This document shows, one piece after another, positions 35,036-47,500 of a stretch of 64,000 nucleotides of DNA (positions are counted from its first letter, which is position 1; the number at the start of each line of letters is the position of its first letter). The stretch lies in assembly GCF_964355755.1 (NCBI RefSeq), contig NC_092670.1:10231201-10295200 (forward strand), given 5' to 3'. Position numbers and translations under genes: made by a program. Source of the DNA: Antedon mediterranea. Lineage: Eukaryota > Echinodermata > Crinoidea > Comatulida > Antedonidae. The notes beneath the pieces are model-generated. The model was not told the origin of the DNA and made no database searches. It was given only the letters and a program-made list of their open reading frames with translations.

Positions 35036-35302
35036 TTTGGTGCTCTTTTAACCATCATCTGTGTAATCTTATGGCTGTATTTAGTTCTTTTGAAATGATG
35101 CCACAATATATACCTTTGTCATAATTGGCAGCTACAATTGTACCTGGTGTAAGGTAAGGGCCATTCAGGGATAAGTGGTAACAATTTTTAAACCACCAAC
35201 CAGCTTGGGAGTTTTTGGCACAGTTCTTACTAGACGTTCCATCATTGTCTCTGTCTTATGTTGAAAACGGTCTGTCCTTATGGTATGCCATAGAGTCACC
35301 TA
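35036..35302 (-). pseudogene. FReD last-exon pseudogene
   Basis: The minus strand reads GDSMAYHKDRPFST, a TAA where genes 2 and 3 have Tyr, then DRDNDGTSSKNCAKN, AGWWFKNCYHLSLNGPYLTP and a frame change before the normal VKRAP-like end. The splice acceptor ('ggtag|gtgac') is preserved. It is followed upstream by the conserved FReD intron (35600-36330), but exon 3 is missing where that intron ends ('gatatactaacc' then unrelated sequence). Confidence 0.85.
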
Positions 35303-36640
35303 CCAAAAGAAAGATCAAGTTTGAGACATTTTTTAAGTTTAGGTTTTGTTTCGAACTTGGGTTTTTAGGTGTTGTTTCACACTCAGGTTTTTTAGACTCT
35401 GGTTTGAGTTTTTTTTCACACTCTCGTTGCAGCACACCCAGGTTTGAGTGAACGCTTAGTTTAAATTAATATTTTAGTATTTTTATTTAATTTTTTTCTT
35501 TTTATTTCCCTCAAAGCTTTTCCAATTCTTACCACTGAATACATCCCTGATAAAATTAATTTGTAATGCCTTCACCTGCATTTCCTGTGTACCCACTAAT
35601 TCTGAGACCTTGCTTGTCTTGTTTGTTTCCATTTTGTGTTTAGTAGGACCGGTCACACGTACACACGATACAATTAATATCATTTGCGTTCATTTCATAG
35701 TGGGCTTTGTAGCTTCAATATTTAGTTCGTTCCGCCATTCTAGTAATGCATGCCATCAGATCTTGTGCAATGTGTTTAAAAGTGAGTTTTTTAGTTAGAA
35801 CTGAACATTTAAAGTCGTTTTTGTACCTGATTTTTTATTTCCATTTTCTATAGGATAATAAATAAGCTCTTTCGCAATTTATATTTTTTTACATAACTAC
35901 GATAAAGAACTTTCAAGGTCACTTCATTTTTAAAATTGAAAGAATGGATTTGCAGGCAGTATTTTATTTACATGTACCATGAAAAAAATTCCTCCCCTAA
36001 ATTTAGCCTCAAATTATGCTAGAACGCTGCTGCGTCCGGGGACTTTAGTCCTGACTTTAAATCCTGTCACCACCAGTGCTTGGGTACAGTACATGTCTCA
36101 AGTTCTTTCCCAGCAGTCAATGTCCTTATCATTTAACCAGTCGTATTTCTAACATTATTTTTATTATCCTTTAAATGTGATAATTGCAAAGCAAACCCTA
36201 CAGTATGTGGGTATTCATTGATTATTTTCACTACAAGGTACAAAGGGTGTATAAGGCCTTAAAAAAGTAAATTCTTTGTTTACTTGAAATATGTTTTTAG
36301 TGTAAAAATGGATTGAAGATATACTAACCGAGTTAGTTAGTATTAGGCTAGGCTCAGCCTAGGCGTTTTAGCCTTGCTAGGCCTAGGATTGTTTGGTCGT
36401 TTGTTGACATAATTAACACTAAAATAGGTGTGTTTATAAAATCCATATAAATATAACATTTAATATAATATTATTAAAAAACAAATGAAATGTTGGCCTT
36501 GGCTAGGACTACTATTTATTTGATTCAAATGACAGGAAGCTATTTAGATGTAAAACAAATAATGAATGTTTTATATTCGTGTAATGGTACAAATAATGGC
36601 ATTTGATGAATGATAAAATGTTAAATATCAACTCGGCTTA
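35303..36640. repeat. Orphan FReD intron 3 and flank
   Basis: 35600-36330 matches the introns of genes 1 and 3. 35310-35450 is a T-rich minisatellite-like run of 'ggttt..ttcacact' units. At 36330 homology stops exactly at the donor of the missing exon 3 and is replaced by a CTAGGCCTAGG-rich segment (36340-36405). Confidence 0.6.
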
Positions 36641-37083
36641 TTGCATGATGCTTTAAAACCTAAGTTTTACCTAAATGTAAATTGGATTAAATTTAACTAT
36701 TCAACATTTTAATTACTTGAATTCTGCCATATAGCCAATAATTGCTCTAGGCAGTAAAATAGCTCGCATTTAAATTTCTAAATGCTCCAGCATGTCAGTT
36801 AATACATTTTATATTAAGTGTGTTGAGACGATTATTTACATGTGGAAAATATTTGTCAAAGCAAATGGCTGGCCGGAGAAATTAACTTTGTTTTACAAGG
36901 GTAGCTCTAACAGCTGTACTTGCTGCAGTACAGGTGTCTTACAGAGGCCCTCTTAAAAACAATACAAAATGCCTACTACATTCAAGCATCAAATTACAAG
37001 CAGATTCATAAAAGTTAAAATTCACACAAAAACAATTTAGAAAAGTTTAAATTCATTGAAGTATAACAATTTAAAATATAAAA

Positions 37084-38129
37084 CTAGATTTAATTTGTCA
37101 CTATGACGAATTATAGGTTATATGCATTGATTTAAATAAAGATAATTGATTTTTAAAAGATATATTAATTGATTGATTTTGTCAAAACCATATACCATAA
37201 GCCATATAGTATACACTTGAATAAAACAATCCGATCAAAGATCCCTCCGCTTATGTCATAAACCACCCTTACAGTACATAATAATAAACACATTACTTTT
37301 TCACTAGATTTCATTATAAATCATGCTTATTATAATTTATACACTGAATAAACAATACAAATATAAAAAAAAAATTGTCTTTCATTTCGTTTCCCAACGT
37401 GAGACTTGATCTCGGGACCTCGACTGCTATAGACGGGATCACATGAGACCACCGAGCCATGTACACCTGAATAAAAGTTGAAGGAAGATTCCTCCGTGTA
37501 TTTAGTATGCAGTAACTACTTAGGCGCAGATAGATTATGACATACCGCAATGAATCATAAGTTTTTACAATGATGGCATCTTTAAAAATAAAAAAAAAAT
37601 GCACTGTCAAAGTATATATTTCCAACGTTAATATATGAAAATTTTTAAGAAAAATGTTAATGTTAAGTTTGTTATTTCGGTCGAAGAAAATGTCATAGTT
37701 TGTTTGATTGTCAAAATTTTTATTTTTTAATTTAATATGCAATTAATGATGATGTAATCAACTTTTTTTCTCTTATTCTCTTATTTTCATAAATCATACA
37801 TGTGATAAATACACTTTAAGAAAATGAATTGCAAAATAGGGGTTCCCGAGCATTTTGACGATCTATTTAGCATATTTTCACCATTTTTTTTACACCTGTC
37901 ACTTTCGACATGCTCGTATAACATGGTTTCAAGTTTTTTGATTGCGCATCGTAAAAAGATAATCACATCGATTCCTGACCATAAGGAATATTCTCTGAAA
38001 AAATGACGTACCTAGATGAAATTGATCCCAAGATAATTGATGAACAAAATAGTGCTAAGGAAAGAATAAATAAATACAGATTCTGACAGAATCAATAAGG
38101 TTATATGCATGAAAATGCATATAACCTAG
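37084..38129 (-). mobile_element. Helentron-like element with tRNA-like module
   Basis: Comparison with the unoccupied paralogous site at 14835-14850 fixes the insertion precisely: CTAGATTT... on the left and ...AACCTAG on the right, between A runs, with no target duplication (T|T on the minus strand). One end is a hairpin, GGTTATATGCAT/ATGCATATAACC (38098-38125), and the other end carries a partial copy of that arm (37115-37126). No duplication, a terminal hairpin and CTAG ends fit Helentron/Helitron rolling-circle elements. The interior (37220-37735) matches 41858-42370 and includes a tRNA-like segment. No Rep/helicase is present. Confidence 0.65.
37403..37465 (-). ncRNA. tRNA-like pol III promoter module (SINE-type)
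   Basis: On the minus strand an A box TGGCTCGGTGG (37459-37449) and a B box GATCAAGTC (37411-37403) are spaced about 38 bp apart, as in tRNA-derived SINEs. The same pair with B box GATCGAGTC lies at 42099-42047. Pol III transcription of the host repeat is possible but not shown. Confidence 0.5.
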
Positions 38130-38360
38130 AAATATGAAATTCTTCATAAAAATAAAATTTTGCATAAATGAGTCAATTTTGGTGAATTTCCAAACAATTA
38201 AAATGATCTTGAAAGAATTTCATTTAGCTTCGATTTTGTATAGATGACAAATTTCGTTTTTGTAAAAGCACAAGTTAACGGAGTACTTACTCGAACGTTT
38301 CGATCTCTATCAGAGATCCTTCTCAACTGACTGCGGAGTGTTAATGCAGCTTGGTCATTC

Positions 38361-39812
38361 TTGACGTCATCTGTTGATGACGTCGTACGCCTCCAGATCT
38401 TAAGAGAAAAATGGGTGGTAAATCTGTCTAGTAAGTTGGTTAGTGAGGACGAAATATCAGCATTACAAAGGGGATTGAACTATGCGGCGAGCCCACGATC
38501 CATGCCCATTGACGATCTCATAGTAGCGGCTGAAAAAGCGGCTGATCTCGTCCCCCTGGAAGAACAAGATACCGTTCGCAGTAAAATTGTAGCTATTGTA
38601 AAATCTACCACTCTACCACCTTCAAATTTAACCCCCAAAGAACGAAAGGCCATAAACAACTTGAAGAAAGATAAATATATTCTTATTCTCCCAGCGGATA
38701 AAGGTAGATCTACTGTCATCCTAAATACTAATGATTACAAAGATAAAGTGGGAACCATGGTGAGCGACACTAATGTTTACGAACTGCTAAAACGTAATCC
38801 AACACAAAACTATAAACGAAAAGTGGTCAACATCATAGGCAGGTTGTTCAAAGAAAAGAAAATCAACTACAGAGAGAAAGAATGGCTGTTTCCCACGGCT
38901 GAAATTGTACCTAGGTTGTATTGTCTTCCGAAGATAGATAAACCAAATTGGCCATTAAGACCTATAGTAGATAACATCAACACCGTTTTTTACACCGTTG
39001 CACAATTCCTCACCAAAATCCTGGGTCCGCTTGTCGGAAACACAGAACATCATGTAACTTACTCAGGAGAGTTGACGAGTGAACTAAAAGAAATAATAGT
39101 CAAACCAAGTGAAACATTTGTCTCGTTTGACGTAGTATCTCTGTTTACAAAAACACCAGTAGAAGAGGCCCTCAAAGTTGTCGAAAATCGCCTAACAACA
39201 GATCCGACACTTCTGGATAGAACTAAACTACATGTGACAGACATAATGGAGCTCCTCGGTTTAATTGTGAACAAAACCTATTTCTCGTTCAATGGTAACA
39301 TTTATAGGCAAATACAAGGCATTGCTATGGGAAGCCCAATAAGTCCTATATTGGCGAACTTGTATCTAGAGTGGCTCGAACATCAAGCCATAAACACGGC
39401 ACCCACTAACATCAAGCCTGTGTATTGGAAACGATACGTTGATGATGTATTAGCTATCGTCCCCATAGGTACAGTACATACATTTAACACACATCTTAAT
39501 AACATCGATATAACTGACAATATCAAGTTCACCACAGAATCGATGACAAACAACACAATACCTTTCCTGGAAATGCTCATCACACTCAATGACAATGGAA
39601 CAGTTACCACCTCAGTCTATCGGAAGCCCACTCACACAGACCAATATTTACATTTCAACTCACATAATCCACTCGAACACAAACTGGGGCTTATAAACAC
39701 ACTTGTGGACAGAGCTGAGAAGGTAGTGGGAGATATGGATTTGAGGAAAGTTGAGATGGATAACATCAAGAAAGCGTTATACAACTGCCAGTATCCAGAG
39801 TGGTCCTTCTAG
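38361..39812 (+). CDS. Penelope-type reverse transcriptase
   Basis: 483 residues. The N-terminal region (about 20-110) has the PLE pattern LVSEDEISALQRGLNYA and LTPKERKAINNLKKDKYI. RT motifs: SFDVVSLFT (255-263), GIAMGSPISPILANLYLE (320-337), YVDD catalytic box (359-362) and PFLEML (401-406). The RT is related to telomerase RT and primes on nicked chromosomal DNA. The chosen ATG lies inside the left inverted repeat, so the first 11 codons are terminal-repeat sequence. The frame ends at TAG 39810-39812; six bases later the same frame continues as the endonuclease ORF. The TAG is therefore probably a mutation in an originally single RT-EN protein, or a read-through point. Confidence 0.93.
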   Translation: MTSSVDDVVRLQILREKWVVNLSSKLVSEDEISALQRGLNYAASPRSMPIDDLIVAAEKAADLVPLEEQDTVRSKIVAIVKSTTLPPSNLTPKERKAINNLKKDKYILILPADKGRSTVILNTNDYKDKVGTMVSDTNVYELLKRNPTQNYKRKVVNIIGRLFKEKKINYREKEWLFPTAEIVPRLYCLPKIDKPNWPLRPIVDNINTVFYTVAQFLTKILGPLVGNTEHHVTYSGELTSELKEIIVKPSETFVSFDVVSLFTKTPVEEALKVVENRLTTDPTLLDRTKLHVTDIMELLGLIVNKTYFSFNGNIYRQIQGIAMGSPISPILANLYLEWLEHQAINTAPTNIKPVYWKRYVDDVLAIVPIGTVHTFNTHLNNIDITDNIKFTTESMTNNTIPFLEMLITLNDNGTVTTSVYRKPTHTDQYLHFNSHNPLEHKLGLINTLVDRAEKVVGDMDLRKVEMDNIKKALYNCQYPEWSF

Positions 39813-39818
39813 AGAGTT

Positions 39819-40493
39819 ATGGAAAACCGAAAAAGAAAAAAGAACAAAGGACACGAACCACAGAAAAAAAAGATCAAGATGCGAGGTAGCATAGGAATCC
39901 CCTATGTAAAAGGAATGGCAGAAAGAATACGACACACTCTCTCCTATTACAATGTCGGAACCTATTTCCTACCCCAAAATAAAATCAAGAATAGCCTCGT
40001 CCACCCAAAAGATAAAATCGAGAAGATGGATACATGTGGAGTAATCTACGAAGTCACCTGCCGCAACTGTCCACAAGTTTACATTGGGGAAACAGGGAGG
40101 GCATTACAAACACGAATTAATGATCACAAAAAAGATGTTACAACAAACACGGGGGGAGTAATGACTAGGGCCTCTAGAACATCCACATCTTCGATCATAC
40201 ACAAATCTGCCATTACAGAACATGTCATAAAACACAATCATGTACCGAACTGGGAGGCTACCATCTTAACCAAAGAGCCTAAACGCAAAGACAGACAGAT
40301 TAGAGAATCATTACATATAAGGAGAAATAAAGAGAGGACCATGAACCGGGACACTGGAGCCCACAAACTCTCGCATTTGTACAATGATTTGATAGACACA
40401 TCACCTGGCCGAGCCCCGCACAACCTCCAACATACAACCGGAGGCGTACGACGTCATCAACAGATGACGTCAAGAATGAGCAAGCTGCATTAA
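39819..40493 (+). CDS. Penelope GIY-YIG endonuclease domain
   Basis: 224 residues, in the same frame as the RT. A basic lysine-rich linker (MENRKRKKNKGHEP..) precedes the GIY-YIG core: GVIYEVTC (74-81), CRNC zinc-like pair, VYIGETGRALQTRINDH (87-103) and the catalytic Glu of RESLHIRR (about 163). The enzyme nicks target DNA to prime reverse transcription. The C-terminus runs into the right inverted repeat and stops at TAA 40491-40493. The ATG at 39819 may not be a natural start if the upstream TAG is a mutation. Confidence 0.9.
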   Translation: MENRKRKKNKGHEPQKKKIKMRGSIGIPYVKGMAERIRHTLSYYNVGTYFLPQNKIKNSLVHPKDKIEKMDTCGVIYEVTCRNCPQVYIGETGRALQTRINDHKKDVTTNTGGVMTRASRTSTSSIIHKSAITEHVIKHNHVPNWEATILTKEPKRKDRQIRESLHIRRNKERTMNRDTGAHKLSHLYNDLIDTSPGRAPHNLQHTTGGVRRHQQMTSRMSKLH

Positions 40494-40595
40494 CACTCCG
40501 CAGTCAGTTGAGAAGGATCTCTGATAGAGATCGAAACGTTCGAGTAAGTACTCCGTTAACTTGTGCTTTTACAAAAACGAAATTTGTCATCTATA

Positions 40596-41404
40596 ATTAA
40601 AATGATGTTTCTGGTGTTCTCTTAATCACTGCCCTCTTGTAACTGTTGCCAACTGATGTTGTTATTAGAACATCTAGGTGTTAGGTTAAACCCATTTAGG
40701 TTTGAAAGTGTATAGGAAAGTTTTGTTTTAGTGATTTTTTACATTTATACAATGAAAGCTTTAGATTTAAATCTTAAATTGTATAGTAGTTTATTTGCTT
40801 TTTTAATGTTTATATACTTTCGCCTTTACCTTGGAAAATACATAAACATTCATCTTGTGTTTGCTTATGTCACAAATTTCTTTGATCAAAACCAATATTA
40901 TAAATATAATATGTAGGCCTACATTCATTGTAAGTATTTATTTCATTTTTAATCATTTCAAAACAAGATTTAACACTTAAAACTACAGCAAATATCTACT
41001 TAAAATATAGGAAATACTGATTTATGATTAGATATCAATTTGATTTTATTAATTAAAAACAATGAATATAATAATGTCATTATTATGTATTAGCATAGTT
41101 TTAAATAATAAAATAAATATTTTTTTACAGAATGACATGAATATATTATTTGGTATAATATTTAAAAATGATTAATAATAAAACATTCATTGTTTACTAT
41201 TATATAATTTAAAATACAAAATTAAAAATTCCCTATAATAAATTTTTAAACAAATCACAGTTGATATGACAATATATTTGATTATTAAGGTTATAACATT
41301 TGAATTATTATAATAAAATAATTATTTAATGATAAGGTAAAATGATATTTAAAAGAAACAAAGAGGAATCTAAATTATTCAATAATTACAGATTCTGATT
41401 TGTT
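40596..41404. other. Host sequence paralogous to 14906-15620
   Basis: Matches the segment downstream of gene 2 block by block ('ggtgttctcttaatcactgccctcttg' in two short blocks; 'aatgatatttaaaagaaac'). No gene is seen. Confidence 0.55.
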
Positions 41405-41533
41405 ATGGTGCTCTTTTAACCATCATCACTGTTGTCTTAAAAGATCAAAATAGCGATTCCAGTTGATGCCATTGTAATCAGCTGTACCTAGTGTGAGACA
41501 AAGCCCATTCAGGTCTGAATCATGAACATTCTC
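41405..41533 (-). pseudogene. Relic duplicate of the FReD C-terminal exon, downstream of gene 3
   Basis: The minus strand reads HDSDLNGLCLTLGT, then DYNGINWNRYFDLLR, and after a frame change TVMMVKRAP. It has the same layout as 15623-15753 but is more decayed. Confidence 0.65.
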
Positions 41534-44500
41534 TTATGGTGCTCTTTTAATCATCATCACTGTCTTCTTGAGACTCTCATATTTATTATTGAAATGATAC
41601 CAGTTGATACCTGCATTTGTACCTGGTGTAAGGTAAAGCCCATTCAGGTTTGAATAATGACAGGATTTGTACCACCAACCACTTTTCCTGTCCGTAGCAC
41701 AGTTACTATCCATTCTCTTATCATTGTCTTTATCATACGTTGTAAATTGTTGACCATTGTGGTATGCCAAAGAATCACCTAAACAAACAAGATATTAGAT
41801 CATCTTTAGTTTACTTCATATATCTTTAAATTTTTAAATATTTGTATATTTGTATCACTATCCGATCAAAGTTTCCTCTGTGTATAATGTCATAAACCAC
41901 ATTTGTTACATAATAATAAAGACATAAGTTACTTTATATCTAGATTTCATTATAAATCATGTGTATAATCTATACACTAAAAAATAAAATTGAATAAACA
42001 ATACGGATAATAAAAAAATCTCATTTCGTTTTGTTTCCCAAGGTGAGACTCGATCTCGGTACCTTGAATGCCATAGACACAGCCCAAACCACCGAGCCAT
42101 ACACAACTGACTAAAAGTTGTAGAATAATTCCTCCGGCTATTTACTATGCAGTAACCACTTTAGTGCAGTTAGATTATTACATACCGCAATTAATTATAA
42201 TTTTTTACTATGATGATATATTTAAAAATTTAAAAAAATGATGCACTGTCAAACTAAAAACTTTTAACTTTAATATATGAACATTTTATGGAAGAAAGTT
42301 AATGTTAGGTTTGTTATTTCGGCCTAAGAAAATGTCATAATTATTTGATTGGTATTTAAAATGCAATTAATGATGACTTTATCAACTTTTGTTCTCTTAA
42401 TTTCATTAAAAAGCATACATATGATACATACACTTCAAGAAATTGAAATAAAAAATAGGTGTTCCCGAGCATTCTGACGATCTATATTATTTTTAAAATA
42501 AAGGATATTTTCACCATTTTGTTAACTTAGACGTGCGTAGCCAGTCACTTTTGGTTATTTTATGTTGGCCATGAGTTTTATTTTTAACTTACAAAATATG
42601 GTTCATCTATTCAAGTAGCGAGCTATTACAACTACGTGATCAAAACAAAGCACACCTGGACAAAGCGTACCTGAGTAATGCCTCCGTTGGAAAGTACATT
42701 GACTGGCCTAAAGAAATCAAACGCCGCAAACGAGGTAAAGCAGGAGGTCTTAGAAAGCGAATTCGACGGAAAAGATCCAGACCGTACATCCCGTCACTGA
42801 TAATCGGTAATGTACAATTGCTGGATAGCCAACAATGGCTGAAAATGAATGAGCTCAGATCAAATGTGCAGCACCTAAATGAATTTAGGAATGTAAGTTT
42901 AATTTCATTTACTGAGACCTGGCTAACTGACCAACACAATGATAGTCACACTGAGCTAAGTGGTTTTTATATGGTACGTGGGGATAGAGACTCGCTGGCA
43001 ACTGGTAAATCGAAAGGCGGTGGTCTGTGTTTATACGTTAATAAGGGATATTGCCATCCAAATAACGTATCGGTAAAATCCCATGTATGTACTCCAAACT
43101 CAGAAATCATGGTGACTAACATTCGGCTATACTACACACCACAAGAGTTCTCACACGTCATCGTAATGACAGTTTACGTGCCTGATAAAACATTAGCTAA
43201 AAGTGCCACCCAGGAAATTTTCGAGGCTACTATGATATCGAACCAAAATCACCTGATGCTTTGATCATCATAAATGGAGATTTCAATCACTGTACTACTA
43301 TCAGCACGTCGCATGTAATACTAGACTGAACAATAAACTAGACCTTTGCTATTCTAATCTAAAGAACGCTTACATGTCTACAAAGTTGCCAGGATTGGGA
43401 GACCATGATCTGGTTATGTTACGACCAAGATACACCCCGCTCCACAAGACGAATGAACCAAAACAAATCACCGTAAAGAGATGGACAAACGAAGCGATGC
43501 TACAACTGCAAGGTGCACTAGAAGCAACTGATTGGGACTGTTTTAAAAACTATTTTAACTCCATACATGATTTGACACAAAATAGTAAGCGACTATATCT
43601 GTTTTTGTAGCGAATTAATAATTAAAGTGCATAGTAATAATAAACTCTGGATAACAAACAGAGTTTGTGCAGTAATACATAAGAAAAAAAATGCTTTCAA
43701 CAACAAGGAAATTGAACGTTTAAAAGAAATTAAGAAGGAACTAAAAAAAGTAACTAGATTTGAACTCCGCCATTTTATATTCGAGTGGCCATAAGATGAT
43801 GTCACTATGTCCGGTTAGCCATATCCATGCATGATTCTATATCTACAACTCATCAACTTCCATAATATGTAATAAAAAATAAACTTCACCATGTAGTTTA
43901 GAATTTATGACTATTTAAAAAAAAGCATAATTTTGACGAATTTTTGAACTTTTTCATCAAAAACGCACGCAAATTATCCATTTACACGTGCTCGTAATTT
44001 TAAGTCGAAATTGTTTAAAAGTTTGTAAAATTACTAGAAAATGCGGGAAAAACATAAATCACGCGAAAAATATATATTTTTGCGCTACATGCGCAGGTCA
44101 GTGATGTTTACAGTCCTATACGTCACTATGGCATCCCAGAACCCTTGGTAAATGCTATCCAGGTACTGTATACCAATTCTAGCAGTAGAGTCATGGTTGA
44201 TGGTAACATCTCAAACTCCTTTAGTGTAAAAACTGGAGTACTTCAAGGTGATGTACTGGCTCCATATATTTTTATTATCTTGGTGGATTATCTGCTGCTC
44301 CGGTCATCAGAATGTGACTCAGGAGTTGTGACTTGCCCACGAAAATCAAGAAGTTATCCAGCGAAAATCTTAAATGATTTAGACTTTGCAGATGACATCG
44401 CCCTGCTTGAGTCTTCAATACCTCGTGCCCAATCACAGCTAACGAGAACTGCCAATGCTGCCGCTGACCTAGGGCTTATCATTAGTGCCCCTAAAACGGA

Positions 44501-47500
44501 GTATATGGTATTCAACTGCTATTCACAGCCCCCACTTGAAGTTTATGGAAATGCAATCAACCATGCAACCAACTTCAAATACCTCGGCTCCATGATGGCA
44601 TCTAGCAGTGGGGATTTTAAAAGAAGAAAGGGTCTTGTCTGGACAGCATTTTGGAAGCTAGAGAACGTTTGTGGAGATCTCCACCAAAGTAAAGCTGTAC
44701 AATACAACCAGTGTTACTGTCCTTGTGTATGGCTGCGAGTCTTGGGTCCTCTCTAAGGCGATGGAAAGTGAAATCAACGCCTTTGGCACTTCATGCTATA
44801 GAATCATGCTAAATATCAAGAGAACAGATAGGGTGCCAAATGCTTATATCTATGACCTAACCAAGACCAGACCGCTACTGGAAAATATTAGATCCCGTCA
44901 ATTAAAGTTCCTGGGTCACGCGCTTCGAATGCCTGATGACGAACGATGCAAAGAGTACGCTCTGTATGTTCCTCAACATGGGAAAAGAAAACGAGGAAGG
45001 CAGAAAACCAACTTTCTGAAATACATCCAACAGCTTTTAGGGGATGAAGGAGGCATGATTACAACTGATAAGCCGTCAGAGTTAGCCAAGGACCGTTGTG
45101 GCTGGAGAAAGCTTGTAGTCGCTTGCTCCGCAGCCGACTGATGATGATGATGCGCACGCGCGCGTAAAAAAATGCGCACACATTCTCAAAATGACATGAA
45201 ACGCGTAGAAAGTTGATTAGAAGTTGATTTTTCGCATTTTGAAATTTTAATTTTGGCGTAACTTTCTGTGAAACATGCCATTTTTAATCCATAGAAAGTT
45301 TCCCCTTCATATGAATTAAATTTTCACCAAGTGTCAATACAAAATGACTTTTGGTTTTTAATCTATGATCAATCATTGAAATTCATAAAATCGCGCGTAA
45401 CTTACGCTGCGCAACTCGGACGGGACCGAAAACCTTATTACGACATCTTCAGATAGAGGTCAATCTTCTGATAAAGTTATACAATGTTATGTTGAGAAGA
45501 TTTAGAGATACACTAGCAACAAAATTCTGGGAAAGAAAGAAGAACATAGAAAAAAAAAAGATCCTGACAATAACAAGGGGTTATTGTAGTGACCAAAGTT
45601 ATTGACGCCTTTGGACATGATGACGTCACAAAAAAAAATTAAAAATGGTAAATCATGCGAAAGATAATTGATTGACCTAGACAATATAAAAACATGGTGG
45701 GAAATGAAATACGGATAAGTGGAGATGCGCTCTATTAAATGTGATGAGCTATGACGAAAGAGACAAAAATCCTCTATTTTATAATCGAGTGGCCATACGA
45801 TGACGTCACAATATCCGGTTAGCCATATCGATGCATGATTCGATATCTACAACTCATCGAATTTCAGAATATGTAATAAACAATAAAATTCACCGTATAG
45901 TTTAGAATCTATGACTGTTTAAAAAAAGGCATAATTTTTTAACTTTTTCATCAAAAACGCGCGCAAATTATCAAATTCCAGGTGCTCGTATGACGTGATT
46001 TTAAGGCGAAATTGTTTAAAAATTGGTAAAATTACTAGAAAAGGCTGGAAAAACATAAATCACGCGAAAAAAGTATGTTTTTAACGCTATGTGCGCACGC
46101 GCGCGTAAAAATATATACTCAAATAAATAATAAACCCAGTTTTTATGCTTCATAGAATTTAATATTACTGTATTTAATTTTTTTATTTAAATGTATTGTT
46201 TTTAACATAAATTTCCACTGTTTTTGCTATAAAAGTTGGGTTTTAATAATTAATATAAGTATCTGCCCTTGTTTGTTTGTAATATTCTGAGCCTCGTTTG
46301 GTCTTGTTTGTTTCCATTTGGTTCCATTTAGTGTGACCGGTCACATACACAATACAATTAAAATCATTTGCGTTCATTCCGTAGCATCCTTCGTAGCTTC
46401 AATATTTGGTTTGTTCCGCCAGTTTTGTCACACATGCCATCAGACCTTGTGTAATGTGTTCAAAAAGTGGGTTTTTTAGATTGTTTAGTTAGAACTGAAC
46501 AATTGTAAGTCATTGTCGGTTTTGTACCTGATTTTGAATTCTATTTTCTATAGGATAATAAATAAGGTCTTTCGCTATTTATATTTTATTACATAACTAT
46601 GATAAAGAACTTTAAAGGTCAGTTCATTATTAAAATTAAAAGAATGGATTTGCACGCAGTATTTTATTTACATTCACCCAAGAAAGCTGCCTCCCCTAAA
46701 TTTTAATAAAATTACGCTAGAACTGTTGCTTCCGTGGACTTTAGATCCTGACGCCACCGCTGCTTAGGTACAGTACATGTCTCAAATTCTGTCCCAGCAG
46801 TTTAAATGCGATATTAAAATAAAATTCTACAGTATGTGGGTATTCATTGATTATTTTTACTACAAGGTACTGTTACGGGCTCGCTCGTTAGGCTGAAACC
46901 AACAATAAGAACACAACAAAACACGTTGTAGTTGTCGTCCATCTTTATTCATCTCCTTTCTTTTACTCTAGAGGGCTCACTTCCGTGTGACAAACCCATC
47001 ACACACCCCCACTTAAAGAAAGTTTGATAGGATTAAACTTATAACTGTTTACTATAACATCTTAAATCTTTTCTTATACAGTAGTTATTTTAACAGGTCG
47101 TTGATATGAATTTACTTCAACTGCTTCTTTAAAATTTCACAAGTTCTAATTACTTTAAATCCGTGTATGCCATTAATGCATCACTCTATCACAACTAACA
47201 TATTATAATTAAATAAACATTTTAAAATCAACAACACTTTTAAAATCATTTCATGCATGTTTTATCTAAACTCTTGACAAAGCGTCAGCTACAACATTGT
47301 CTTTTCCTCTGATATGATGAATTTCCAGATTCATTTCTTGAACTGCTAAACTCCATCCCAACAAGCGTTGATTCTTGTCCTTCATTCTTGCCAAGAAAGT
47401 TAATGGGTTGTGGTCAGTCCAAACTACAATTGGAAACGGAGTAGATCCAAGATACACTTCAAAGTGCTTTAACGCTGACATCAGAGCTAATGTCTCCTTC

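Larger units (their letters stand above)
38208..40595 (+). mobile_element. Penelope-like element (PLE), nearly intact, with 156-bp inverted repeats
   Basis: Inverted repeats 38239-38394 and 40440-40595 match over 156 bp. A 31-bp extension lies only on the left (38208-38238). Target duplication AATTAAAATGAT flanks it (38196-38207 and 40595-40606). The unoccupied site is visible at 14905-14918 in the paralogous segment. Inverted PLTRs with a one-sided extension and a long irregular duplication are classic Penelope structure. The element encodes RT and GIY-YIG endonuclease in one frame, broken only by a single TAG. Terminal-repeat identity points to recent activity. Confidence 0.95.

Noticed and set aside
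37314-37742. 142-residue minus-strand ORF
   Set aside because: Lies across the AT-rich interior of the Helentron-like repeat and its tRNA-like module; not conserved as a frame in the copy at 41.9-42.4 kb.
38480-39610. Several minus-strand ORFs under the Penelope RT
   Set aside because: Antisense shadows of a strongly conserved RT frame.
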